A DNA stretch of 64,000 bases from contig MOLU01000001.1 in NCBI GenBank assembly GCA_003260325.1, forward strand, positions 62,001-126,000, read 5' to 3'. This DNA comes from Candidatus Gracilibacteria bacterium GN02-872 (GTDB lineage: Bacteria; Patescibacteriota; Gracilibacteria; BD1-5; UBA6164). Each line of letters starts with the position of its first letter. The stretch's first letter is position 1. This document shows, piece by piece, positions 41,318 through 51,058 of the stretch. The notes under the pieces are model-generated. The model worked only from the letters and a program-made list of their open reading frames with translations, searched no databases and had not been told where the DNA came from. The position numbers were made by a program, and so were the translations under genes.

Positions 41318-42277
41318 TTATTTCTCATAATCTTTATAATTTTCATTAACTTCTCCATTTTTTGCATAATCTTTTATAATTTGCTCTTTGAAGAAAATTC
41401 AACTAAATCTTTCATATTCTTCTAGTGTTCTTTCCTTTCATAATCAATATTTATCCAAAGCCCAAAGAACCTCAAAATCAAAAATATTTTCCACTCATAA
41501 AATACTTTTACAACGAGCAACCGATAAAGACTCTAAATCACTCCAACCTTCGTTATCATTCCAATGCCTCGGTCTATTATCAGATTTCTCAAAATAATGC
41601 CAAACCAATGTTTTATTTGGAGCATAGATGTTGTATCAATTTGTCCATAAACGAGCCGCATAAACAGATTCTTCTCAGTAAAAATACAAATATGGATCAT
41701 AAGGAACTTCTTTTATCATTTTTCAAGGTCAAAAAACAAATCATCAAGCCATAAATGCTACTTTCACAGGTCTCTCCGGGAATTCCCAAGAAGTAAATCC
41801 TTCTAAAAATGGAATTGGGGAATTATCAAAAAATTTTAAAACTTTAAATTTTGAAAAATAATCATTTCTAAAAATTTCATCATCTCAAAATGGCATAGCA
41901 TAGTGACTAATAACAGCTTTTTTGTCATTTAATCATTTCCACATATTTTTCAATTCTCTATCCCAATTTTTTGAAACTCTACAATGACTATCCAACTGCA
42001 AAATAAATTTCTGATTTTTAAAAAAGTTTTCGTAAACATAATTTCTAGCCCAACAGCATCATTTAGATTCTCTATAATCAATCAAACTTTGGTTAATTTG
42101 AGGATATTTTTCTACTTCTGAAATCACACAATTTTTATCTTCTTTAAAATTCAATTGATTCAAAATTCAAATATCTATAAGTTCAGGATGCTCTGCATTT
42201 TCAATAACAGAACGAACAGTTCTTTCTAATTGTTTATCTCTGTAAGATGCAATACAAACAAAAATTCTTTCTTTCAT
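41318..42277 (-). CDS. GlcNAc-family glycosyltransferase, copy 1
   Basis: 319 residues. MKERIFVCIASYRDKQLERT is the signature start of the GlcNAc glycosyltransferase family (PF11397), which includes the Skp1 hydroxyproline GlcNAc-transferase of Dictyostelium. The donor site is visible at about residues 90-105 as FILQLDSHCRVSKNWD (DSH). AFMAGGFVFGPGKMIKEVPY and YGEESVYAARLWTNGYNIY cover the acceptor half. The active-site residues appear intact. It lies 89 bp upstream of surface protein A and 8 bp downstream of copy 2. A role in glycosylating the neighbouring stalk proteins is an inference from context. Confidence 0.85.
41333..41454. repeat. Near-identical 3' segment shared by the two glycosyltransferase genes
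   Basis: About 120 bp at the 3' end of copy 1 (41333-41454) are nearly identical to 42292-42413 at the 3' end of copy 2, much closer than most of the remaining genes. They encode the YEEFSG-like, KEQIIKDYAKNGEVNENYK C-terminus. Confidence 0.75.
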
Positions 42278-42285
42278 ATTTTTAT

Positions 42286-43248
42286 TTAAATTTTATAATT
42301 TTCATTAACTTCTCCATTTTTTGCATAATCTTTTATAATTTGTTTTCTAAAGAAAACTCAACTAAATTTTTCATATTCTTCAAGTGTTCTTGCCTTTCAT
42401 AATCAATATTTATCGACTTCAATAAGAGCATAAAAATCAAAAACATCTTTTATATCTAAAATGTAAGCGCAACGAGAAAATGTAAGTTCTTGCCTTTCAG
42501 ACCAATCATTGTGTTCATTCCAGTGTAAATGTTTTTCATTATTATCATCTTTTAGTTTATAATAGTGCCAAATCAAGATTTTATTTGGAATATATATATT
42601 GTATCAACTTGTCCATAAACGAGCTGCATAAACCTCTTCCTCTCAATTAAAATAAATATAAGGATCATAAGGAACATCTTTTATCATTTTTCAAGGTCCA
42701 AATATAAATCATCATGCAATAAATGCTGTTTTTACAGGATTTTCAGGTATTTCATAAGAACTTATTGATTTTTGACGTTGAAATCAAGAATTATCATTAA
42801 ATCACTCAATTTTAAATTTTATGAAATAGTCACCTTTTAGTATTTCATTCTTTGGATCAAAATGACTAGGATAATGACTAATTACTCACTTTTTGTCATT
42901 TAGTCCTTTCCACATATTTTTTAGCTCTGTATCCCAATTTTTCGCAAAACGACAATGACTATCAACTTGTAAAACAAAATCTTGATTTTTAAAAAATTTT
43001 TTATAAACAACTGATCTAGCCCAGGAGCATCACTTAGCATCTTTATAATCGATCAAACTTTGGCTAATTTGAGGATATTTTTCTACTTCTGAAATTAAAC
43101 AATCTTTATCTTCTTTAAAATTCAATTGATTCAAGATTCAAACATCTATAAGTTCAGGATGTTCTGCATTTTCCAAAAGTGAAATAATAGTTTTTTCTAA
43201 CTGATTATCTCTATAAGAAGCAACACAAACAAAAATTCTTTCTTTCAT
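42286..43248 (-). CDS. GlcNAc-family glycosyltransferase, copy 2
   Basis: 320 residues. Same fold and motifs as copy 1: MKERIFVCVASYRDNQLEKT, FVLQVDSHCRFAKNWD, FIAGGFIFGPGKMIKDVPY, YFNGEEEVYAARLWTSGYNI. The middle region (residues 120-170) and the part before the C-terminus differ most, so acceptor specificity may have changed after duplication. Placed between surface protein B and copy 1, in the same orientation, with 110 bp and 8 bp gaps. A terminator at 43323-43354 separates it from gene B. Confidence 0.85.
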
Positions 43249-43322
43249 ATTTCTTTTTTATTTAAATTATTTTATTAAATTTTATCATATCTTTATTTTT
43301 TTTACAAAAAACGGAACAAAAA

Positions 43323-43354
43323 AAAAGAATTCTGTATTTCTACAGAAATCTTTT
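43323..43354 (-). terminator. Terminator of surface protein B
   Basis: Stem AAGAATTCTGTA / TACAGAAATCTT with a TTTC loop; T-rich on the minus side. Confidence 0.75.
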
Positions 43355-43357
43355 TAA

Positions 43358-46187
43358 TTAGAATCAACCAAGATTATTTCAAGTATTTTGACCTGGATTA
43401 ACAACAGTTCCTCTATCAATTAGATCTGGAGCTGATGGACTAAAATTTCAAGGTCTAGGAATGACTCCATTTGCTCCTGGTTTTGGTAAAAGAGTTTCTT
43501 TATTTCATGGAATTGTATTTAGTCCTGGAGTATATGGAATATATGGTGGTGGTGTTGGTATTGGTGTTGGTGGTGTTGGTGTTGGTGGTGTTGGTGTTGG
43601 TGGTGTTGGTGGGGGTGGTGTTTTTCCTGGAGTCTTTGGTGGTTTTTTAAACAATGACCATGGAATAACAATTGGAAGTCTTCCATTTACTTGACTAACA
43701 GATATGAAATCTACTGGAGGAACAGCTTGTCAGTCTTTTGTAATTTTTATAGATTTTCAAGTTATGATAGGATTTGTACAATTATGTCTCAAATACATAT
43801 CATAATCAACTGTTACTTTATATACTCAACCATTTTCGTAGATGTCATAAGTTTTATTTATATTCATTTTAAATACTCATTTATCTCATTTTCTCTTTAA
43901 TTCTTCAAATGAAGTAAGTTTTCATTGTCATTGTTTTCTTCATGTGTTTACTACAGAACCACTTCCTAAAAGTGTATCAATAGAAATATTTTGTTTTTTT
44001 GCAAATGCATTTCTAAATTCTTCATAACTTATACCTACAAGTCCTGCTTTTTCAACAAATGTTTTATAAGCATATCATAGAGTAGAAATATTTCCTCATT
44101 TTTCAGGAGTAGTAGTTTCTGCAATTCTAAGTGCTTCTGTATTATCAAAACCTGATAAATCTATACCATGTTTAGAATTTCAAACTTTTTTGTATTCTAG
44201 ATTATTTTCTTTTGGTATATTATTTAATTGATATTTTTGTAATAATTTTGTATCTCATAAAGCTTTTATAAAATTTGCAGCTCAAGTATTTCTAGCTTCC
44301 CAAGATTTCAAAGCTGAAACATTTAAAGGTTTAGTTTGAAATATTTTCTCAAATTCAGCCAAAGCTTGAACATCATGATTTGATGCTCATAAAGATCTTA
44401 AATCACTCAAATCTCTCAATTGCATAACTCTTCTGTAAGAATTATAAAGTTCTGCTCAATTATCAGATAATTCTGAGAATTTTTTTACTTCTCCTGATTG
44501 TTTTCATAATTCATTCATGTATTCATTAGCATTTTCTCAATGTTGTAGTAAATTTGCATCTACATCTCATTCTTGTGCTAAAAGTTTAAATGCTTCTGAA
44601 GCAGATTTTATATCAACAAATTTTCATTGTTTTACTGATTCTTCAAGAGTGTTTCTGATTTTTTCTATTTTATCATATTTTTTATCTTTGAAAAGACCAA
44701 ATAATCCTCACAAGGTATACCATTCTCATCTTTCAGCTGCATTAAATGATGCACGATTAAGTATTTTTAAATTTGGAAGCAAATTATGTTTTACGTAAGC
44801 TAAAAGTAGTTTTTGAGAATCAGAATCTAATCATTTTAAATCTCAACTTAATATTTTTGCTTGAGCATCACTACTAAGTTTAGTTGTAGCTAAAAATCAC
44901 CTTAATGTAATTTCTTGACCAAGTGGATTAAGCTCTTTTACGTTTTGTTTGTAATAGTCTTTAAACTCTCAAGGCATTCATTGTTTTAACCATTGAGTAA
45001 AGTAAACTGATTTACTTACATCAGCACCTGGAATCATTGTTTTTACAAATGGAAGTGGTAAATCTCACACATAAATACCAAAAGCCCAAGGTGCAACTTT
45101 TAAAGCAAAATCAACTACATCACCAAATTTAGGATTTGAATCTCCTATAGGATCGTCTTTTGAAACATTTATATATTTTGGTATTTGTAACTCTTTTACT
45201 GCTCTTTCAATTTTCTTTCTAGCTCAAGGTTGAGACATAGTTTCAGCATAATTTGCTCTATTTTTCAATACTTGTTTGTATTTATTATCTCATAATAATT
45301 CTCTAATTCATCTTTCTATAGAATAGCCTCTTTTTTCATATTCTTTATAATTTTTCAACATTTTGTTTAATTCTTCTGTTTGTTCAAATCTAAGAGTCAA
45401 ATCAACCATTTCTTGTCTTGTTTTTCAAACTTGCTTTACAGATTCTTCAAAAGAAGTATTTCAAGATAAAGGAGTTCATTCTAATTCTCAAACAAATTGA
45501 GATTGAACTACTTCATTTCTAGCTTGATCAGAAAATCATCCTTCAAAATTTAATTCTTGAGATTTTCATCTAGCAGCATTCAAAGCTGCTCTTGTATTTT
45601 TTCAAAAAATACCATCAACCTTTACTCACAATTCTTTTTGAAGTTTTCTTACTAGATTTTTATTTCATTTATCTCTATTTTCATCAAAATTTGAAACAAC
45701 ATCATATCCTTGTGATTCTAGTTTAATTCATTTAGTTTTTGATTTTCAAACAATATCTTGATATCAAATATTCCAACTAGTTTTAGGAAGTCTTGTATTA
45801 GAAACATCAGTTCTAACACTAGAAAGTTCTGATTTTGTACCTTTTTGAACTCTTTCTATTGCTGTTACATAGTTTTGAACCTTAATTTCTCATTCTGGTA
45901 ATCAAAGTACATTTCTTATAACTTTAAATTTTTCATTCAAAGTAAGATAATCAGAATTTGATAAATTGTACTTTCTCATCAAATCGTTCAAAGAGAAAAA
46001 ATCTCAAGACTTATTATTAACTATAAGTTGTTTTATTTCCGATAAATGAGATTGAACAAATTTAGCATCAATTTCATTTTTTGAAGTTAGTGCGTTCAAA
46101 ATATTTTCTCTTCCATTTCCTCCTTCAACTCAAAAATGAAAGTTCATTTTTAGCATTCCTTTCAATTGTTTAAGTGTCTTTAACATA
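43358..46187 (-). CDS. Giant surface protein B, N-terminal frameshift
   Basis: About 943 residues if one base is skipped near 46139-46142. The only sensible start, ATG 46185-46187, opens a frame that would stop after some 40 codons; the main frame, open from 46150 to the TAA at 43358, has no ATG. Joined, the N-terminus MLKTLKQLKGMLKMNF-HFG resembles that of surface protein A. Residues about 160-200 carry a peptidoglycan-binding fold (NLVRKLQKELGVKVDGIFGK, then NTRAALNAAR). A long helical body follows, then a beta domain (YKVTVDYDMYLRHNC) and a stalk of PPTPTPPTPT-type repeats (DNA 43548-43622). Could be sequence error, real pseudogene or programmed shift. Confidence 0.7.
43548..43622. repeat. 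Low-complexity Pro/Thr-coding repeat
   Basis: On the plus strand tandem GGTGTTGGT / GGTGGTGTT units (9-18 bp period) encode PTP/PPT repeats on the minus strand, the stalk of surface protein B. Confidence 0.8.
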
Positions 46188-46338
46188 ATAATTTAATTAA
46201 GATTTAATTTAAACAATTATATCATATCATATTTTTTATAAATTTTGCAAATATTTTAACATTATTTTTTGACACTATATTCTAAAATATAAATATTTTA
46301 GCTTTACAAAAGATTTACTAAAAATATTTTTTAAATAA

Positions 46339-46374
46339 AAAAATCCCTCTTCATAAACAGAAGAAAGAATTTTT
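46339..46374 (-). terminator. Terminator of the LPKTG gene
   Basis: Imperfect stem AAATTCTTTCTTC / GAAGAGGGATTT (G-U pairs, one bulge) followed on the minus strand by T7. Confidence 0.6.
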
Positions 46375-46392
46375 TATAATTTCTAAAATATA

Positions 46393-47079
46393 TTAACCTT
46401 TTTTAAATCTCAAAACTCCAAAAGCTACCAACATAGCAATTATAAGTAATATAAAGAAATGTTCAGGTCAAGTTTTTGGTAATTCTTTTGGTTTCTCTGG
46501 TGGAGGAGTTGGTTTATCTCATCCTTTAAAAAGAACACATTCTTTATGTGATTTTTCATCAGTAGAAACTTCACCATTTTCTAAAACAGGATTTGTTTTA
46601 ATTGTATAAACAAGCAAACCTACATTTTCACCTTTAGTTGAACTAGTTTTTGATAAAACATAAGAAGAACCTTCTGTAGATCTTATCCATTCAACACTCT
46701 TATCCTTTTTCAAAAGATAACCAGCATGTTCTTTGCTTTCTAAAGCTTTTACTTCATCAGTAAATTGCCAAAATTTATCTTGAACTTTGTCTTCAGTCCA
46801 TTCAGAACCATTTAATCCAATCATTTTTGGTAATTCTGCTTCTTGAAGCTCAGGATACATAACTGAATCAACTCAAGTAGTATTTGACCAAATATCTGAC
46901 AATCATCCAACTGTAGAGTTTTCAGATTTTTCTCAACCTTCAAAACATTGATCACAAGAGTTTTCTGAGAAAACTTTATCAGTAGAACAAGAAATCTCTT
47001 TGTAAGTATCTGCATTAGTTACAGAATAACTAACTATTGAAGAAAGTACAATAGCAGAAGCAACAATTTTTTTAAACAT
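46393..47079 (-). CDS. LPKTG-anchored surface protein
   Basis: 228 residues. Signal peptide MFKKIVASAIVLSSIVSYSV, then a Cys-containing start (EISCSTDKVFSENSCDQCFE), an unrecognised middle of about 130 residues, a short PPP stretch (KPTPPPEKPKE), and a C-terminal sorting signal: LPKTG at about residues 200-204, hydrophobic helix FFILLIIAMLVAFGVL, tail RFKKG. LPXTG signals are cleaved by sortase in Gram-positives; no sortase is in this window. First gene of the surface block, with its own promoter. Confidence 0.85.
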
Positions 47080-47115
47080 AATCTTAATTAAATTATTAAA
47101 TAAATTGATACGGAT

Positions 47116-47144
47116 ATAATAATGAAAAATATACCAAGTGTCAA
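47116..47144 (-). promoter_or_regulatory. Promoter of the LPKTG gene
   Basis: On the minus strand: -35 TTGACA (47139-47144), 17-bp spacer, -10 TATTAT (47116-47121), 36 bp before the start codon. Confidence 0.7.
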
Positions 47145-47159
47145 AAATATTAACAATAG

Positions 47160-48332
47160 TTAGCTTGACTTTTTCATTATTTTATTAACAATTATTTGTT
47201 GAATCAACATAAATAGTGTTGAAATTCACCAATACACACCTACTCAAGAAAACAAAGAATAAGTTGCGAATCAAATCATCAAAGGGACAACATAAAGCAT
47301 AAATTTATTCATTAACTCTGTATCTGGCATCATTTGACTGTATTTATCATCTCAAGACTTCTTTTCAAGTACAACTCATTTTTTATCAGAATCATCTTTT
47401 TTAGTAAAAGAAAACGAAAGTTTTATTTGTATAAATTGGATAAGTCAAACAACTACAGCTAAAATAATTCATTGAGTTCATCAAGTCTGGAATAAATCTA
47501 ATCAATAAAAATTAAAATCTATCTTTGAAATATCAAAATTCTCTAAAAAAGAATAAAGATAAAAAGTATTGCTATAATCTTTTACACTCAAAATAACATT
47601 ATACAAAACCAAAATTATTGGAATCTGTATAAAGAGGATTCCACAAGAACCAAAAGGATTTATTTTTTCTTTTTTATAAAGCTCCCAAACTTTCATTCAA
47701 ATTGCTTGTTGATTTCACTTATTTTCTTCTTTTATTTTATTAATTTTTGGTTGAATTTCTTGAAGTTTTCTTTGAGAAATCATTGATTTATGTTGAGGCC
47801 AAACAAGGATAAGTCTGATTATAATTGTAACAAATATAATTGCCCATCAAAAAGATCCAGAGAAAATATTTACAAGCCAAATAAACAAGTTATAAATTGG
47901 AGCATAAACTAGTGAAACAAATATTTTTGAAATAGCTCATTTATTTACAATTGAAGTATCAGAAGTAAATTTTCTATCTCAAGATAAACTTGCTTCTAAA
48001 CTGTATTTTCATGTTTGTTTAAATATTTCATAATATTTCTGATAATTCACTTCAGAAACAGTTTGTGGAGCGATTTCTAAATCTTTACAAAATTCTTGAG
48101 GAAAAGTCAAAGCAGTTCAATTTTTCCTTATTTTGATATCATTACAAGTATTTAAAGTTTCTTTTTTATCTGTATAATTTGAAACTTTTACGATGACAGT
48201 AGCAGGAATAGAATATTCTCTGGCTGAAAAACTTATATCAAGTCACTCTTTTTTAGCTTGTCAAGGAGAAAAAAGATTAAAAAATATAACCGTTAAAAGC
48301 ACAATTATAAGTATATTTAAAAAATTTTTCAT
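47160..48332 (-). CDS. yidC: Membrane protein insertase YidC
   Basis: 390 residues. N-terminal transmembrane helix, an exported domain of about 110 residues (a short version of the periplasmic domain), then the conserved five-helix core: FGWAIIFVTIIIRLILVWPQ with the groove Arg, QEIQPKINKIKEENKGNQQA (coiled coil), FGSCGILFIQIPIILVLYNV and a C-terminal helix pair. It inserts Sec-dependent and independent membrane proteins. Its position after rnpA and rpmH is the conserved order. Five bp from the rnpA stop. Confidence 0.94.
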
Positions 48333-48337
48333 AAATT

Positions 48338-48676
48338 TTAAATTTTATTTATTAAGAAGTTTAAATTCTTGTAAAAAGATTTCAAACTTAAAATATTTTT
48401 TTTGTCAAGTTTAACTTTTGTTTTAACTACAAAAACAAAATCATTTCATTTCTTTTGAATTTCTGATTTAGAAATAAAATCATAAAATCTTCTTCTAAAA
48501 AAGTTTCTTTCGACATTTGAATAAACAGATTTGGAAGAGATAACAATCGCAAATCTGTTATAGTTAAAATTATTTCTTTTAGTATTCAAAACTACATCAT
48601 AAGAAAAAAAGGGCTCTCACTTCTGTAAAACCCTCTTCACTTCACGTTCTCTTAATCTAAACTTTTTCTTCAACAT
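48338..48676 (-). CDS. rnpA: Ribonuclease P protein component
   Basis: 112 residues, normal length. KKFRLRERE at the start, NRFAIVISSKSVYSNVERNF, and the basic RNR-like signature NVERNFFRRRFYDF. Binds the 5' leader of pre-tRNA and RNase P RNA. The P RNA gene was not found in this window. Located between rpmH (21 bp) and yidC. Confidence 0.9.
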
Positions 48677-48697
48677 TATTTCAAGAAATTTTTAAAA

Positions 48698-48940
48698 TTA
48701 TTTTCTTTTTGTATAATTTCATTTACCATCAAAAGGTGTTTTTTTAGCAGTTCCACCAGCTATGATATGCATTTTTGCTTTTCAATCAATAAGTTGGAAT
48801 CTTTTAGGATATGAAACAGTAAGTTGGTGTCTTCCTTTTCTTCTTCTATTTTTTAAAACTTTTTTTCAGTTAGCAGTAAGACTTCTTTTCAAAAAACCAT
48901 GAACTCTAAGTCTTTTTCTCTTTTTTAATTTTCCTAGCAT
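48698..48940 (-). CDS. rpmH: 50S ribosomal protein bL34 with C-terminal extension
   Basis: 80 residues. The first half, KKRKRLRVHGFLKRSLTANG plus KKVLKNRRRKGRHQLTV, is the whole of ordinary bL34 (about 45 residues). The remaining 35 residues (SYPKRFQLIDGKAKMHIIAG then GTAKKTPFDGKGNYTKRK) are an extension not seen in typical bL34. It starts at ATG 48938-48940. Gene order rpmH-rnpA-yidC as in most bacteria, but dnaA is not next to it. Confidence 0.88.
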
Positions 48941-49088
48941 CTTGATTATTGTTAATTATATATTGTGAATAAGTTTTTTTAATTTTTAAAAGGTGTATAT
49001 GTCTCCTAAAAATTGCTGACATATCATATATATTTTTGAGAATTTGTCAAAAGATTTTTAACTTTTTTAAAATTAAAAAATTTTTTCT

Positions 49089-49778
49089 CTAGCAAATAGT
49101 TGTTCCTTCATCATCTCCTTTCACTGCTCTCAAAATAGCTCAATCTTTAAATAAACTAACTATTTTTAGTTTTAAATTGTTTGATTTAGCTAAAGCAATA
49201 GCAGCCATATCCATAACTTTTAAATCTCTATCCAAGACTTCTGTATAAGTTGATTTTTTTATGAATATTGCATCATCATATTTTTCAGGATCTTTATCAT
49301 AAAGTCAATCTACTTTTGTAGCTTTTATCATCAAATCAGCTTCTATTTCCAAAGCTCTCAAAACTCAAGCTGTATCTGTTGTAAAAAAAGGATTTCAAGT
49401 TCATCCTCAAAAAATAATCACTCAAGAATTATCCAAAAATTTTTCTGCTTTTGGTTTATTAAACCTATCAGCTACTCAATCAATAGCAAAAGAATTTAAA
49501 TTTCTAGTTTTTACTCACTTTCTTTGCAAATAATCAAAAAGAGCAAGTGCATTTATATTTATCGCAAGCATTCACATATTGTCAGCTATACATCTATCAA
49601 TATCTTTTACTTCAGCTCATCTAATAAAATTTCAAGCTCAAACAACAATACCAACTTGATGTTTTTCATGAATCAACTCTTTCACAATTTCAGTAACTTT
49701 ATCAAGCATTTTTTCATCAAAACCAAATCATTTTCATCAAGCCAAAGCTTCTCAAGATATTTTTAAAAGGACTCTCAT
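49089..49778 (-). CDS. pyrH: UMP kinase
   Basis: 229 residues, normal length. MRVLLKISGEALAGGNGFGF holds the KxSGE loop; VGIVVGAGNFIRG, DNMGMLAINMNALAL, NKPKAEKFLDNSGVIIFGGG and GNPFFTTDTAGVLRALEIEA are hallmark stretches, followed by ATKVDGLYDKDPEKY. Phosphorylates UMP to UDP using ATP, hexameric, regulated by GTP and UTP in other bacteria. Single gene. Confidence 0.96.
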
Positions 49779-49845
49779 AACTAAAAGTTAAAAATTAAAT
49801 CTGTTAAATTTTATTAAAAATATTATTTTTGCAAGATTTTTTTCA

Positions 49846-49877
49846 AAAAAATAAACTAGAAAGCTAGTTTATTTTTT
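49846..49877 (-). terminator. Terminator hairpin
   Basis: Stem AAATAAACTAG / CTAGTTTATTT with AAAG loop and flanking T runs, overlapping the lipoprotein stop codon. Confidence 0.85.
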
Positions 49878-50933
49878 AAAACTTTGAAACAATGTATCAG
49901 CAATTTTTACCATAGGAAAAGAACTATTTTTTTCTCTTAATGAAGTATTTAATTCACTAAGAGTTTTTGTCTTTTCCTCCATTGTTCACTCGTTTTTGAA
50001 ATCTCATTGTAAAAGACTCAAAACTCAATAATATCATCAAATGTAATAGTGTTTTTCATAAAAATATTTGTCTCATTCAATTCTAACTACAAAAAAACTA
50101 ATTCAGTCTTCCCCTGAAATAGGTCTTTTCGAATTCCAATAAAAAAGACTTTTTAATCTAGAATTCAAAAATTTTGTAACAGAGTCTGTATCATTTGTCA
50201 AGTCTGCTGATCAAATTTTTTCAACTTCAAGTCACTTTACATCACTATAAGTAATTTTTCAGTTTCAAAGCTCTTTTGGTGTTCAAAAAATTGAAGAGGT
50301 AGGTAGGTCTTTTGTAGAAATAGGTTCAGAAGCTTGTTTTTCTTTGTCAAAATCTTTTGCTTCTTTATCAATTTGTTCTTCTGTAGGAAGATTTACTTTT
50401 AGCTGAAGTTTAGAAACTTTATCTCCAGAATAAGCTTCAATAACATAAATATTTTCTCAATAATCAAGAGTTTCATATTTTTTGAAAGCCCTGTACATAA
50501 AAGTTTTATCTCAAGCTTTGAATTTCTTTAACTGAAAGCTATCACTTGGGAATTTAGAACTAGAATTTGAAAAACTAACAACTATTTTATCAACATTTAC
50601 AAGAGTTTTTCAAGTAATTTCTTTTTCTAAACTTCTAAAATCAGAAATTGTTAAATTATCCAATTCTATAAATTTTTCTTCTGTCAAGTAATTTAATTCA
50701 ATATTTTTCTTTTCTTCTGTCTTTTCAACTTTATCTGTTTGTCCTGTTCAGCTTAATGATCATGTAGAGCTTCAAGTAGAAGTTTGGGTATTATTTTCAG
50801 TTTTTACCACAGATCAAGTATTTCAACTCAAAAGATCATCTTTTGCCTTATCTAAATCTGTTTTATTTGTTGTTTTTCAAAAACAAGAACTTAAAAAAAC
50901 AGACAAGAACACTAAAACTAATAATTTTTTCAT
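49869..50933 (-). CDS. Lipoprotein with unrecognised soluble domain
   Basis: 354 residues. Lipobox FLSSC (Cys at residue 17), a Thr/Ser/Gly/Asn-rich linker to about residue 70, then a mixed alpha/beta domain. FIELDNLTISDFRSLEKEIT, NIYVIEAYSGDKVSKLQLK and SFFVVRIEGDKYFYEKHYY are the clearest secondary structures. No family recognised. Flanked by pyrH and another lipoprotein; a 125-bp gap without terminator separates the two lipoprotein genes apart from the hairpin at 51031. Confidence 0.75.
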
Positions 50934-51030
50934 AATTTTAAAATTAAAAAATAAAAAATTATCTTTTATATTTTAAATAATTTTTCCTTTTTGTAAAATT
51001 TTTATTTCAGCTTTATAAAAATATTTACCA

Positions 51031-51058
51031 AAAAGAAGCCAAAATTTGGCTCCTTTTT
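51031..51058 (-). terminator. Terminator hairpin
   Basis: Minus-strand stem AAAGGAGCC / GGCTTCTTT (G-U pairs) with a 7-base loop followed by T5, immediately after the lipoprotein stop. Confidence 0.75.

Noticed and set aside
43461-43694. Plus-strand Gly/Val-rich repeat ORF (also 38233-38430)
   Set aside because: These glycine-rich repeats are the reverse strand of the Pro/Thr stalk codons of the two giant surface proteins.
48941-49088. Possible replication origin upstream of rpmH (one DnaA-box-like TTATTCACA on the minus strand near 48962-48970)
   Set aside because: Only one box, no dnaA or dnaN next to it, and no clear AT-rich repeats beyond the general composition. The rpmH-rnpA-yidC order alone is not enough.
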